Assembly (NCBI GenBank): GCA_020724105.1
Contig: DYHP01000021.1
Coordinates: 1-16,345, forward strand
Direction of reading: 5' to 3'
Origin: Candidatus Methylomirabilis sp.
Lineage (GTDB): Bacteria; Patescibacteriota; Patescibacteriia; DYHP01
DNA length: 16,345 nt
The position numbers were made by a program, and so were the translations under genes. Of this stretch, positions 1 through 6,267 are shown piece after piece. A model generated the notes under the pieces. The model did no database searches, was not told the origin of the DNA, and saw only the letters and a list, made by a program, of their open reading frames with translations. Numbering within the stretch: position 1 is the first letter of the stretch; each line of letters begins with the position of its first letter.

Positions 1-661
1 CGTTGGAGGAATCTGTGGCTAATTTCAAACTATTCTTGGTGATAGTGGAGGTGGTTGCGCCGTCGCCGACATAAATATATCCCGTAAGTGTAAAATTTCC
101 TGATGAATCAGTCACCGGCACATAAGCCCCGCTGCCGCCGGCATTTGAAGTGTTTAAACCGTCCAAAGTATCGGCATTGAAGGCGTAGCCGGCCGCGCCA
201 ATTCTGCGACGGGGCGAGACCTCTGAATCCGTCTCAATCGTTACGCCTAAATAGTAAGTATCGGAGGTGAAATCCAATGTTAAAGCGTTATCGCCGGCGC
301 CCGTGTCGCCCAAAAGGATGTTGAAAATGCCGGCGGTCACAGATACGCCTCTGGCATTAATAGTCCCGCACGAGCCTCGCGCCGTCCACAAACAATTTCC
401 CGCGGTTGCCGCGTCGTAAATAACAAACTTCATATTATAAGTGCCTGTGAGCGCATTGCCGCTCTGGTCGGTTAACTTGCCTTGATAATTGATTTGTTTA
501 TTAATGCCTGTTGCCGCCTCGGTTCCAAAGGGCCAAGAAATGCGCAACAGGAGATTCGTTAAGGAAAACATGCCAAAAATCAACACCAAACCAAACAAGG
601 CGGATGCCAAAAATCCGATAAATGTCTCTTTTGGATTGTGATGCTGTCCGCGGAGTAGCAT
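1..661 (-). CDS. Surface protein with N-terminal membrane anchor, 3' end outside the window
   Basis: An open frame runs from an ATG at 661 to the window edge, giving about 220 residues with no stop. It begins MLLRGQHHNPKETFIGF, followed by one hydrophobic segment (about residues 17-37, ending near LLLRISW) that is either a signal peptide or an anchor. Next comes INYQGKLTDQSGNALTG and YNMKFVIYDAATAGNCLW, a beta-rich pattern I associate with large repetitive surface or fibre-like proteins of CPR bacteria. That association is from memory, not a search. A run of Gly, Ser and Thr with 'GAYVPVTDSSGNFTLTGYIYVGDGATTS' type sequence, interrupted at several places, follows and suggests a stalk or fibre region. 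No Shine-Dalgarno is visible before the ATG, so the start is uncertain. It lies in the same orientation as the FnIII protein upstream. Function is unknown; cell-surface location is inferred. Confidence 0.7.
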   Translation of the reverse strand, partial: MLLRGQHHNPKETFIGFLASALFGLVLIFGMFSLTNLLLRISWPFGTEAATGINKQINYQGKLTDQSGNALTGTYNMKFVIYDAATAGNCLWTARGSCGTINARGVSVTAGIFNILLGDTGAGDNALTLDFTSDTYYLGVTIETDSEVSPRRRIGAAGYAFNADTLDGLNTSNAGGSGAYVPVTDSSGNFTLTGYIYVGDGATTSTITKNSLKLATDSSN

Positions 662-768
662 ATTGGGGTTTAGAAATTGGTTATAAAAAAATTGGAAATT
701 GGTTATGGAAATTAGAAGTCAGAAATTGGATTTTTCTATTTTCCATTTTCTACTTTCTATTACTAATT

Positions 769-890
769 TCCTTGAATTACGGAATGGCCAAATTTTATTC
801 CCTGAGCCCTGTCGAAGGGTAAATTTTTGGCTTCATTATACAGTTATGCCTTCAACAGGCTCAGGCAATAACTGCGTTTCGTAATTCAAG
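769..890. repeat. Nested imperfect palindrome between the two surface-protein genes
   Basis: Outer arms ccttgaattacggaa (769-783) and ttcgtaattcaag (878-890) face each other. Inside are a second inverted pair, cctgagccctgtcgaagg (801-818) and ccttcaacaggctcagg (849-865), and a short hairpin cagttatgcc / ggcaataactg (841-874). The cctgagcc...gaagg word resembles short palindromic repeats dispersed in many environmental bacterial genomes. It could act as a REP-like element or transcript-end structure for the upstream minus-strand gene. The rest of 662-928 is low-complexity sequence built from aaattgg and tttct words, with no gene. Confidence 0.6.
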
Positions 891-928
891 ATAATTTCTA
901 ATTTCTATACAACTAATTTCAAAATCGG

Positions 929-3900
929 TCATTGCTCTACCTCTAATCTGCTATCTCCAAATTGTATTTTTTCTTTGTTTTCCTGTTTTGTCTTGGGCAA
1001 CGGAATATCCGGCGCGACAAGTTCTTTCTTGTCTTTCTTTCGAATGTCAATTTGGTCCGTTTTTGCCGATTCATACCCTTCTTTTTCGGCCGTGACATAA
1101 TAAACATTGCGACCGGTTAAAAACGCGTACCTGCCTTTACTGTCCGTAATTTGGCTGCCGACTAATTTGTCGAATTGCGTTTCAAAAATCCTTACAACTG
1201 TTTGTTTCAACGGGTGTTTCGTTTCTTTATCGTAGACAATGCCCCAGCCCTTGGGTTTTGGCGGGCGGGCTAATCTCAAGAAAAGCAGGAATAAAACTAT
1301 TTGGCTGACAAAAATAATTATTGTGTGAATTTTCGGAGAAATAATCACGAAAATACCCGCCAAAATTATGACAGAAAAGGAAAGAGCGAATTGAATTCCT
1401 TTAAGGACTCGCTGGCGGCTCAGACGACCCTTTGAAGGTTTTTCTTCAATCGGGTCAAGAGGGATATTGGCGGTAATCACCGCGCCTTTTTCCTTAACTT
1501 CCATCGTTTCGCCGTGATACAAATCGGCGTAAGCCCCGTCTTCTTTGAAATTTTTTAAATAAACCGTCGGAGAGACAAATCCTCTTTTTGCAGTTTCCAA
1601 GCGATACAACCCCGGAGCCGCCATTATCAAATAACGCCCTTCTTTGTCAGTAACGCGCGTTTGAATCAGGCGGCCGGTATTTTGATTAAATAAACGGACA
1701 ATCGCCAAATCAAGCGGTAATTTTGACAACGAATTATAGACCACCCCCCAACCCTTTCTTTTTCTTCGTTGAAGTAAAATAATCGGTTGGGTAAGCAGAT
1801 ATTGCAGATATGCCCAAACATTAAAAATATTTGCGGCCGCGACGGTGTTGACCACGGCAACCGCGGCAACAGTCGGCGCCGCCACTTGTTCGTTCGCCTT
1901 TTCAACTGCCGGATTTTGCGCCACATCAATCATTTGTTGGGTTGCGATTTTTGCGATGTAAGCGCTTTTTTGCGCCAAATCCACGGCAACGTTTTTAATA
2001 TTTTCAACTAGCGGCGCTTCGGGTTTGATAACCTCTTCAAGCGACGGCGGGGTTTTAAGAAGTTCGATGTCCGAATTAACAACATTGTTTAAAACCTCAA
2101 AGCGATTCGTCTCGCGCGTTCTGTAATCGCTTTTTTCCGCTTTAAGATAATAAGTGCCGTTGGGAACAATGAATCCGAATTCTCCGTCAGCCGCAGCGAT
2201 GATTGGATTCGCTTGATTATAATTTGCCGCGTCCCAAACCTGCCAGCCGCCTGCTAAAAAATACAAGGTGACTTGGGCGCCGTCTAACGGTTGGCGTTCG
2301 CCCTCCAGCACTTCGTACACAAAACCTTTTGGTTTTACGATTATTTTAAAATTGGCTTGGCTGGCTCTATTGTTGGCGTAAAAAATAGTGATAATCGCGT
2401 TATGCTCGCCGACAGGTGGTACGGAAAAATCGCTTTCATACCTTTCAATGGTTGAAGCGAATAAATAATTCGAATCGCTGATGTTCAAAGTGATGTTTTC
2501 CGGTATAACGATAAATTTTTCTCGATTAATGAATACGGACATTTTGTCGCCGACTAAAGTGGTGATTTGCGAAAGGCTGTCGGGGTAAACGCGAATTGTC
2601 CGGTTGGCTAAATAAAATTCAAAATCCTCAAGCGGAGAGGCCTCGGCCATTATCACTTCCGGAATGGGCATGCCCGGTGGGATACCCGGGGCTTCTGGTG
2701 GCACTTCCTCGGCTGGAGGCGGAGGAGGAGGCGCCGTTGGCATGCCGCTCGCTAAAGCGCCCGAGGCGTAATTTAGGGAAGTGTCATAAGCAAACGCCGT
2801 GTAATAATAAGTAACGCCATTGGTCAATCCCCTGTCGGTATAATTTGTGGCAGTTCCGTTATAAACCGTTTCGCCTTGCGACGGATCCGCGGGAAAACCG
2901 CTCGTTGAGCGTTTGATTAAAACGCCGGCAAAATCAACATCAATCGGGTTTTGCCAAGTTAAAACATTCAGAGAATCACCCGGCGCAACGGCAAAATTAC
3001 TGACATTTGCCGGCGGCACGCTGTCTTTTAAGGTTAAGAATGTCTGGTCAGGAGACACCGCTTCAAGTCCGGCAGCATCTTCTGAATGAGCGCGAATATG
3101 ATAAAGTGTATTAGGCAAAAGATTGGCAAGAGGAATGAGATGGCTTAAAACTCGTGTTGCATCTGATACCGAACCTAATTCATAACTTGTAGTTAAGCCG
3201 TAATCAATCTTGGAATCAGCCAACTCATCGGTCTGCCAAGAAATATTGGCTGAAGTCTCCGTAATGTCCACGATTCTTAAATTGCTGATGACCGGGGGGG
3301 CGGTGTCTGTTGTCTGAAAAATTAAGTCGGCTGTGCTCGCGGAATTGTTATAAGCGTCTTTGGAAGTAATTTTAAAATGATACATCGTCCCTCGATTCAA
3401 ATCTGTTAAAACAAAACTGTGCGAAGTGACCAGATTGATGCTCAAAGTGCTTAAACCGTAAGATGTTGTCAGACCGTAATCAATCAAAGAATCTGCCGCC
3501 TCATTGGTGGTCCATGAAATTGCCGCAGAAGTGTCAGTTAAATTTGAAACCGCCACGTTTGAAATAATCGGCGGCGTTGTGTCGGGCGGGGTTAAGGTCT
3601 GAAAAGTATAATCGCTTGACACGCTTTCATTGTTTGATGTGTCGGTGGAACGGACGCGAAAATGGTAAATTGTCGAGGTGCTTAAACCGGATAAAGCAAC
3701 GCCGTGGGATAAAACCATGAGGCTGTTCCCGGACGTGTTGCCGTAAGAAACCGTCAACCCGTAATTCACATAACTGGATGACGGCTCGTCGGTTGTCCAG
3801 GTAATGGTCGCGCTGTCGTAGGTGATGTTTGTGGCTTGGACATTACTGATAGCAGGGGGGGCTGTGTCAGGATTGTTGGGAGGAACAGGCGGCGGCGCCA

Positions 3901-4180
3901 CATAATGTGAAATATGCTCAACCAGATTGCCAATGTTATCAATAAGGATGTAATTGGTAGAGGTGCCGTATTTGCCGCCAAAATCAAAAAAATCCTCGCC
4001 TAAATTATAGGATGAGGACACAAAACCGGCTGGATGGAAAATAACCAAAACTAGACCCAAAATAACGGATAAAACCAATTTTTTCAAAGCCTGCCCTGTA
4101 TATCCTGGCTTGTCGGGATCCCTCAAGGTATTTTTCCCAATACTCTTTTTTAACATATTTGTTTTTGTTTTTTGATCCAT
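929..4180 (-). CDS. Large membrane protein with four FnIII-like and three carboxypeptidase-regulatory-like domains
   Basis: The protein has 1083 residues. A membrane segment lies at 34-52. Four fibronectin type III-like repeats follow at about 107-196, 203-290, 295-385 and 390-483, each opening PP-I/V-SN and containing a YGLTxSY word; the fourth is more divergent. A proline-rich hinge (483-508) and an unassigned beta-rich region (510-617) precede a carboxypeptidase-regulatory-like domain (618-708). A helical, Ala-rich stretch leads to a hydrophobic segment at 768-803. A second such domain (808-910) follows, then a pair of membrane segments (926-947, 952-970) and a third domain (976-1063). The second and third both start KGWGxVY after basic residues and look like duplicates. 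Positive-inside reasoning would place them in the cytoplasm and the FnIII part outside. The start is supported by a GAGGG ribosome-binding site 7 nt upstream and a consensus promoter. A role in surface attachment or envelope scaffolding is inferred. Confidence 0.85.
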   Translation of the reverse strand: MDQKTKTNMLKKSIGKNTLRDPDKPGYTGQALKKLVLSVILGLVLVIFHPAGFVSSSYNLGEDFFDFGGKYGTSTNYILIDNIGNLVEHISHYVAPPPVPPNNPDTAPPAISNVQATNITYDSATITWTTDEPSSSYVNYGLTVSYGNTSGNSLMVLSHGVALSGLSTSTIYHFRVRSTDTSNNESVSSDYTFQTLTPPDTTPPIISNVAVSNLTDTSAAISWTTNEAADSLIDYGLTTSYGLSTLSINLVTSHSFVLTDLNRGTMYHFKITSKDAYNNSASTADLIFQTTDTAPPVISNLRIVDITETSANISWQTDELADSKIDYGLTTSYELGSVSDATRVLSHLIPLANLLPNTLYHIRAHSEDAAGLEAVSPDQTFLTLKDSVPPANVSNFAVAPGDSLNVLTWQNPIDVDFAGVLIKRSTSGFPADPSQGETVYNGTATNYTDRGLTNGVTYYYTAFAYDTSLNYASGALASGMPTAPPPPPPAEEVPPEAPGIPPGMPIPEVIMAEASPLEDFEFYLANRTIRVYPDSLSQITTLVGDKMSVFINREKFIVIPENITLNISDSNYLFASTIERYESDFSVPPVGEHNAIITIFYANNRASQANFKIIVKPKGFVYEVLEGERQPLDGAQVTLYFLAGGWQVWDAANYNQANPIIAAADGEFGFIVPNGTYYLKAEKSDYRTRETNRFEVLNNVVNSDIELLKTPPSLEEVIKPEAPLVENIKNVAVDLAQKSAYIAKIATQQMIDVAQNPAVEKANEQVAAPTVAAVAVVNTVAAANIFNVWAYLQYLLTQPIILLQRRKRKGWGVVYNSLSKLPLDLAIVRLFNQNTGRLIQTRVTDKEGRYLIMAAPGLYRLETAKRGFVSPTVYLKNFKEDGAYADLYHGETMEVKEKGAVITANIPLDPIEEKPSKGRLSRQRVLKGIQFALSFSVIILAGIFVIISPKIHTIIIFVSQIVLFLLFLRLARPPKPKGWGIVYDKETKHPLKQTVVRIFETQFDKLVGSQITDSKGRYAFLTGRNVYYVTAEKEGYESAKTDQIDIRKKDKKELVAPDIPLPKTKQENKEKIQFGDSRLEVEQ

Positions 4181-4213
4181 CTTATGCCCTCTATTTTGGA
4201 TAATATCAATTAT

Positions 4214-4242
4214 ATTATATCATATTTTTGGGAAAAAATCAA
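4214..4242 (-). promoter_or_regulatory. Sigma70-type promoter of the FnIII protein gene
   Basis: Read on the minus strand, TTGATT (4242-4237) is followed after exactly 17 nt by a perfect TATAAT (4219-4214). Transcription would begin near 4206, giving a leader of about 25 nt that contains the GAGGG site before the ATG at 4180. It borders the AT-rich tract of the candidate origin. Confidence 0.75.
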
Positions 4243-4246
4243 GCCT

Positions 4247-4632
4247 TAATAATGGCTTATTTTAGCCAAAAAATAATTAAATTATTTGTAATTAAACGAT
4301 GGTATTAAAAATTTTTCAAAATTAAAAATTTTACCCCTGACTTATCCACAGTTTATCCCCATTTCAGAAACTTTGAAAGGCTTTCATTATAATCCGACCC
4401 TCTTTATTAAAGGATGCCCGAAATCCAAAAGTTTTAACTACGGGATTTCGGGAATCCCTAAGTTGATCGCCCCCCTTCCTTCAACCACCTGAACGAGTCC
4501 TGCCCCCAACCCCATCACGTCTGACACTAATATTTGCCACTGTTTCCTGAAATCCGAAGAAAGTTGCCACCTTAGACTAAAAATTTCAATTTTTAAAAAT
4601 TTTACTCCTGACTTATCCACAACTTTTCCACA
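4247..4632. other. Candidate replication origin core: AT-rich tract plus DnaA boxes
   Basis: An almost pure A/T tract (about 4247-4335) abuts two perfect DnaA boxes TTATCCACA at 4342-4350 and 4613-4621. Each box has a near-consensus companion immediately after it: TTATCCCCA (4353-4361) and TTTTCCACA (4624-4632). The boxes are embedded in a 29-nt direct repeat (4322-4350 and 4593-4621) with one mismatch. An AT-rich unwinding region beside clustered 9-mers is the classic bacterial oriC layout, and the parS sites at 4849 and 6041 support it. No dnaA, dnaN, parA or parB lies in the window. The assignment is therefore inferred and GC-skew was not computed. Confidence 0.6.
4417..4452. repeat. Hairpin of the cccgaaatcc/ggatttcggg family
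   Basis: Perfect 10-bp arms cccgaaatcc (4417-4426) and ggatttcggg (4443-4452) flank a 16-nt loop containing gttttaacta. The same arms, with loop words aagtt and aacta, recur at 12575-12620 and, degraded, at 8874-8908. This is a dispersed repeat lying between the two DnaA-box clusters. Confidence 0.7.
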
Positions 4633-4706
4633 ATTTTACGAATAACAGCAAAAAATCAAATTCTCGAATTTCAAACGCCTCTTTAGGACAGACCTCCTTT
4701 GTTAGT

Positions 4707-4724
4707 CGCAGCCTAAAGGCTGCG
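4707..4724. repeat. Short GC-rich hairpin
   Basis: Perfect 7-bp stem cgcagcc / ggctgcg with loop taaa. It has no T-tract, so it is not a clear terminator. It is of the short-palindrome type scattered through this window. Confidence 0.6.
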
Positions 4725-4848
4725 GCCACATCTAATCCTCCCACAATCTTTGAAACCAAAAATGATGTAAAACCGAATTATTTTACGACGCTTCTTTTAG
4801 GCTAAAGACAGACAAAATCGCAAAAATCCTTTAGTTGAAATTCAAAAA

Positions 4849-4864
4849 TGTTTCACGTGAAACA
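4849..4864. other. parS: parS site (ParB binding), perfect 16-bp palindrome
   Basis: TGTTTCACGTGAAACA is a perfect palindrome matching the canonical chromosomal parS sequence recognised by ParB/Spo0J. ParB loads there and spreads to segregate the origin region. A small hairpin gttaga/tctaac (4867-4885) follows directly. The position, about 230 bp from the second DnaA-box cluster, fits the usual origin-proximal placement. No parAB genes are in the window. Confidence 0.85.
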
Positions 4865-4904
4865 TAGTTAGACAATTTATCTAACGAGGTTTCATCTTCG
4901 ACAT

Positions 4905-4970
4905 ATTAAAATCCCCCTTCCTCTCCTCCCCCTTTGTTAAAGGGGGAGGATTTAGGTGGGGGATTTAAAT
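4905..4970. repeat. Long GC-rich hairpin of the aaatccccc family
   Basis: Outer arms attaaaatccccc (4905-4916) and gggggatttaaat (4958-4970) enclose a perfect inner stem tcctccccctt / aagggggagga (4924-4934, 4940-4950). Related hairpins lie at 5619-5711, and a partial copy is at the window end (16321). Confidence 0.75.
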
Positions 4971-5002
4971 ATCTACAGCACTTGCCCGCCTAAATTTTCC
5001 TT

Positions 5003-5116
5003 TGGACCTACCGGGTGTTGAATCCTGACTTCGGCAACCCGCCTGCCAACGCCATGGACCCTACCGGATTCTAACCGGCGACCTTCCTTAACCTTGCCAA
5101 CCCATCAATTCTTTCT
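5003..5116 (-). other. Two tRNA 3'-half-like units downstream of tRNA-Ala
   Basis: On the minus strand two segments end in tRNA-like T-arm, acceptor and discriminator sequence. The first has GCCGG-TTAGAAT-CCGGT then AGGGTCC and A at 5055. The second has a degenerate T-arm with loop TTCAACA, then TAGGTCC and A at 5003. They are 52 nt apart. AGGGTCC can pair at 6 of 7 positions with the 5' end of the unit at 5241, and TAGGTCC at 6 of 7 with the unit at 5295, counting G-U. No anticodon stem can be rebuilt. They are either decayed tRNA halves or deliberate tRNA-like structure. Confidence 0.4.
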
Positions 5117-5187
5117 TGGACTCGGCGAGAATCGAACTCGCGTCTCCGCAATGCGAATGCGGTGTATTACCACTATACGACGAGCCC
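5117..5187 (-). tRNA. tRNA-Ala, anticodon CGC
   Basis: A full cloverleaf is visible: acceptor GGGCTCG/CGAGTCC with the G3-U70 pair that identifies alanine tRNAs, D stem GTAT/ATAC, anticodon stem CCGCA/TGCGG with loop TTCGCAT (anticodon CGC, codon GCG), T stem GCGAG/CTCGC with loop TTCGATT, and discriminator A. CCA is not encoded. The length is 71 nt with a short D loop. It lies at the centre of nested inverted repeats. Confidence 0.93.
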
Positions 5188-5348
5188 AAAAATTGGTGGG
5201 CGGGTAAAAATGCGACGCTCTACCAAGTGAGATAATAGCCCTTGTCTTTGGCGGACAGGTGCGAATGTCTCGTAATGCCGTTTTACTCTATGCCCAGGAG
5301 AAAATTTGGGTAGGTGAACGAATGCAACGCCTTGCTTGCCCTCCCGCC
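5188..5348 (-). other. Array of three tRNA 5'-half-like units, about 54 nt each
   Basis: On the minus strand, units begin at 5348 (GGCGGGA), 5295 (GGGCATA) and 5241 (GGGCTAT), spaced 53, 54 and then 54 nt to tRNA-Ala at 5187. Each looks like the 5' half of a tRNA: acceptor-like start, D arm with GG in the loop (GCAA/TTGC, GTAA/TTAC, TCTC/GAGC), then an anticodon-stem-like part. Instead of a 3' half, each continues into a C-rich tail (CCTACCC, CCTGTCCGCC, CCCGCCCACC). The last unit resembles a tRNA-Lys(UUU) 5' half with two substitutions in the D arm. None can form a full cloverleaf in place. They could be decayed tRNAs or part of a structured precursor. Confidence 0.45.
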
Positions 5349-5353
5349 TTTAA

Positions 5354-5401
5354 TCTCCCTGAAGGGAATCGAACCTCATCTTCTCCTTAGGACGGAGATG
5401 C
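5354..5401 (-). other. Second, degraded tRNA-Arg(CCU)-like fragment
   Basis: On the minus strand this reads GAGC, A, anticodon stem TCTCC/GGAGA with loop GTCCTAA (anticodon CCU), a weak T stem with a normal TTCGATT loop, then CAGGGAG and A. No 5' part precedes it; the GC-rich arm of the inverted repeat does. A possible 5' part lies beyond the intact tRNA-Arg at 5514-5534 (CTCCCCA, CA, GCTC, AATAGATA), whose GCTC could pair with GAGC. If so, an intact tRNA-Arg plus arms sits inside the D loop of another tRNA-Arg-like gene. The acceptor ends pair at only 5 of 7 positions, so this is tentative. Confidence 0.4.
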
Positions 5402-5421
5402 TCCCCGCCCGCCATCACCAA

Positions 5422-5493
5422 TGCCCCCGGGCTGAATTGAACAGCCATCCAGAGCTTAGGAGTCTCTTGTTCTATCCGTTGAACTACAGGGGC
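5422..5493 (-). tRNA. tRNA-Arg, anticodon CCU
   Basis: Cloverleaf: acceptor GCCCCTG/CGGGGGC (with one U-G pair), D stem GTTC/GAAC with loop AACGGATA, anticodon arm AGAGA-CTCCTAA-GCTCT (anticodon CCU for AGG; the last stem pair is A-G), T stem GGCTG/CAGCC with loop TTCAATT, discriminator A. CCA is not encoded. It is 72 nt long. Confidence 0.9.
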
Positions 5494-5618
5494 TCAGGTT
5501 ATGGCGGGCAGGTTATCTATTGAGCTGTGGGGAGAAATAAGTGGGAGGGCAAGCCCTGATTGACCATCGAGGTCTCCCAAAAGAAGGAACTACAGGGGCC
5601 TTAATCAAAGGGACGTTT

Positions 5619-5711
5619 TAAATCCCCCTTAATCCCCCTTTTCCAAAGGAGAAAATTGCTCCCTTTATAAAGGGAGGTTAGGGGGATTTATTCTCCCTTT
5701 TCTAAAGGGAG
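5619..5711. repeat. Compound GC-rich hairpin cluster
   Basis: A tandem aatccccctt word (5621-5630, 5631-5640) faces aaagggagg...gggggattt (5671-5690), forming a long imperfect hairpin. A second perfect hairpin, ctcccttt-tct-aaagggag (5693-5711), follows. The first 22 nt recur exactly at 16321-16342, and a relative is at 4905-4970. Positions 5712-5910 hold no gene and only AT-rich sequence. Confidence 0.7.
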
Positions 5712-5910
5712 CGCCCGAAGGGGAGGGATTTTAGTTCAACTGCGTAAGTCCTATATCAATTAGAACTCGTATTAAGTTAATTCTCATTCGCGGCTACATT
5801 AAAAATAAGGGGGAAGTTAATATTAGTTCTTACTTAAATAAAGTATAACCGAAATTTGAAAAATAATCAAGTTTCCACAGATAAGTTTAAAAAGAGGATT
5901 AAATGTTTCA

Positions 5911-6042
5911 CCCCTCACACAGAAAACTTTGCAGTAAACTACCTTTCGCCTTAAATCGTGTCATTGGCTCACACAAAACAACAATCTCTTGACTTATGGG
6001 GGCACGGACGAGAAATGAAAACTAAGTTTTCTGTGTGAGGGG
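5911..6042. repeat. Perfect 19-bp inverted repeat ending in a parS site
   Basis: cccctcacacagaaaactt (5911-5929) and its exact reverse complement (6024-6042) flank 94 nt. The left arm is preceded by tgtttca, half of a parS palindrome, and the right arm runs straight into a complete parS. The repeat may have formed by duplication and inversion around parS. No gene is convincing inside; an open frame of about 80 codons across 5969-6211 has no recognisable features. Confidence 0.75.
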
Positions 6043-6056
6043 TTTCACGTGAAACA
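6041..6056. other. parS: Second parS-type site (15 of 16 positions)
   Basis: GGTTTCACGTGAAACA differs from the consensus only at its first base and keeps a perfect 14-bp palindrome GTTTCACGTGAAAC (6042-6055). It lies about 1.2 kb from the first site and abuts the 19-bp inverted repeat. Confidence 0.8.
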
Positions 6057-6144
6057 TTTTTTAATTTGAGATAATCGCAGTTTGTTGTTTTTAGCGGAAC
6101 TAAAACAAAATTTGGCGTCGCAAAATATGCCCACCCCGTCGCCA

Positions 6145-6228
6145 TCCCGACGAATGTCGGGAGGCGAGGGATTGTTACTGCTAATGAAATTTTGTTCACC
6201 TTCGGCTTCAAAATTTCAAGCCAGTAAC
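6145..6228. repeat. Two adjacent hairpins
   Basis: tcccgac-gaat-gtcggga (6145-6162) is a perfect 7-bp hairpin. It is followed by an imperfect long one pairing gttactgctaatgaaatttt (from 6174) with aaaatttcaagccagtaac (to 6228). Both lie just beyond the terminator of the lipoprotein gene. Confidence 0.55.
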
Positions 6229-6257
6229 AAAAAAATCTCCGGTTTTAACCGGAGATT
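6229..6257 (-). terminator. Rho-independent terminator of the thioredoxin-fold lipoprotein gene
   Basis: On the minus strand a perfect 11-bp stem AATCTCCGGTT/AACCGGAGATT (6257-6234) is followed by a run of T. It begins 10 nt after the stop codon. Confidence 0.88.
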
Positions 6258-6267
6258 GCCCTCAAAA

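Larger units (their letters stand above)
4984..5315. repeat. Three nested inverted-repeat layers around tRNA-Ala
   Basis: Three pairs of arms face each other in strict nested order with tRNA-Ala at the centre. The outer pair is 4984-5001 with 5296-5315, including aaattttcct against aggagaaaattt. The middle pair is 5027-5049 with 5248-5269, about 20 pairs with two one-base bulges. The inner pair is 5097-5113 with 5188-5204, in which 15 of 17 positions pair when G-U is allowed. The inner arms begin 0-3 nt from the ends of the mature tRNA. Many mismatches are transitions that keep G-U pairing in a minus-strand transcript, which hints at an RNA fold rather than a DNA palindrome. Pairings were made by hand. 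Confidence 0.6.
5334..5554. repeat. Inverted repeats around tRNA-Arg
   Basis: Inner arms at 5403-5419 and 5497-5513 match at 14 of 17 positions (shared core gcccgccat) and lie 2-3 nt outside the mature tRNA-Arg. Outer arms gcttgccctccc (5334-5345) and gggagggcaagc (5543-5554) are a perfect 12-bp inverted repeat. The layout parallels that around tRNA-Ala, so both tRNAs of this cluster sit at the tips of large stem structures. A partial copy of the tRNA-Arg 5' end (aactacaggggcc) lies further out at 5588-5600. Confidence 0.65.

Noticed and set aside
4438..4620. A 60-codon minus-strand open frame between the DnaA-box clusters
   Set aside because: It overlaps a hairpin repeat and a DnaA box, has no ribosome binding site and no protein-like pattern.
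5003..5348. Functional split tRNAs joined in trans, as in Nanoarchaeum
   Set aside because: The complementary tails are suggestive, but no anticodon stem can be rebuilt from the halves and several invariant positions are changed, so I keep it only as one reading of the nested structure.
4905..5711. CRISPR array as an explanation for the roughly 54-nt periodic units
   Set aside because: The units are not identical repeats with unique spacers; they share tRNA-like features and inverted arms, and no cas genes are present.
5969..6211. An 80-codon minus-strand open frame across the second parS
   Set aside because: It runs through the inverted repeat, parS and a hairpin; the translation follows those repeats and has no recognisable features.
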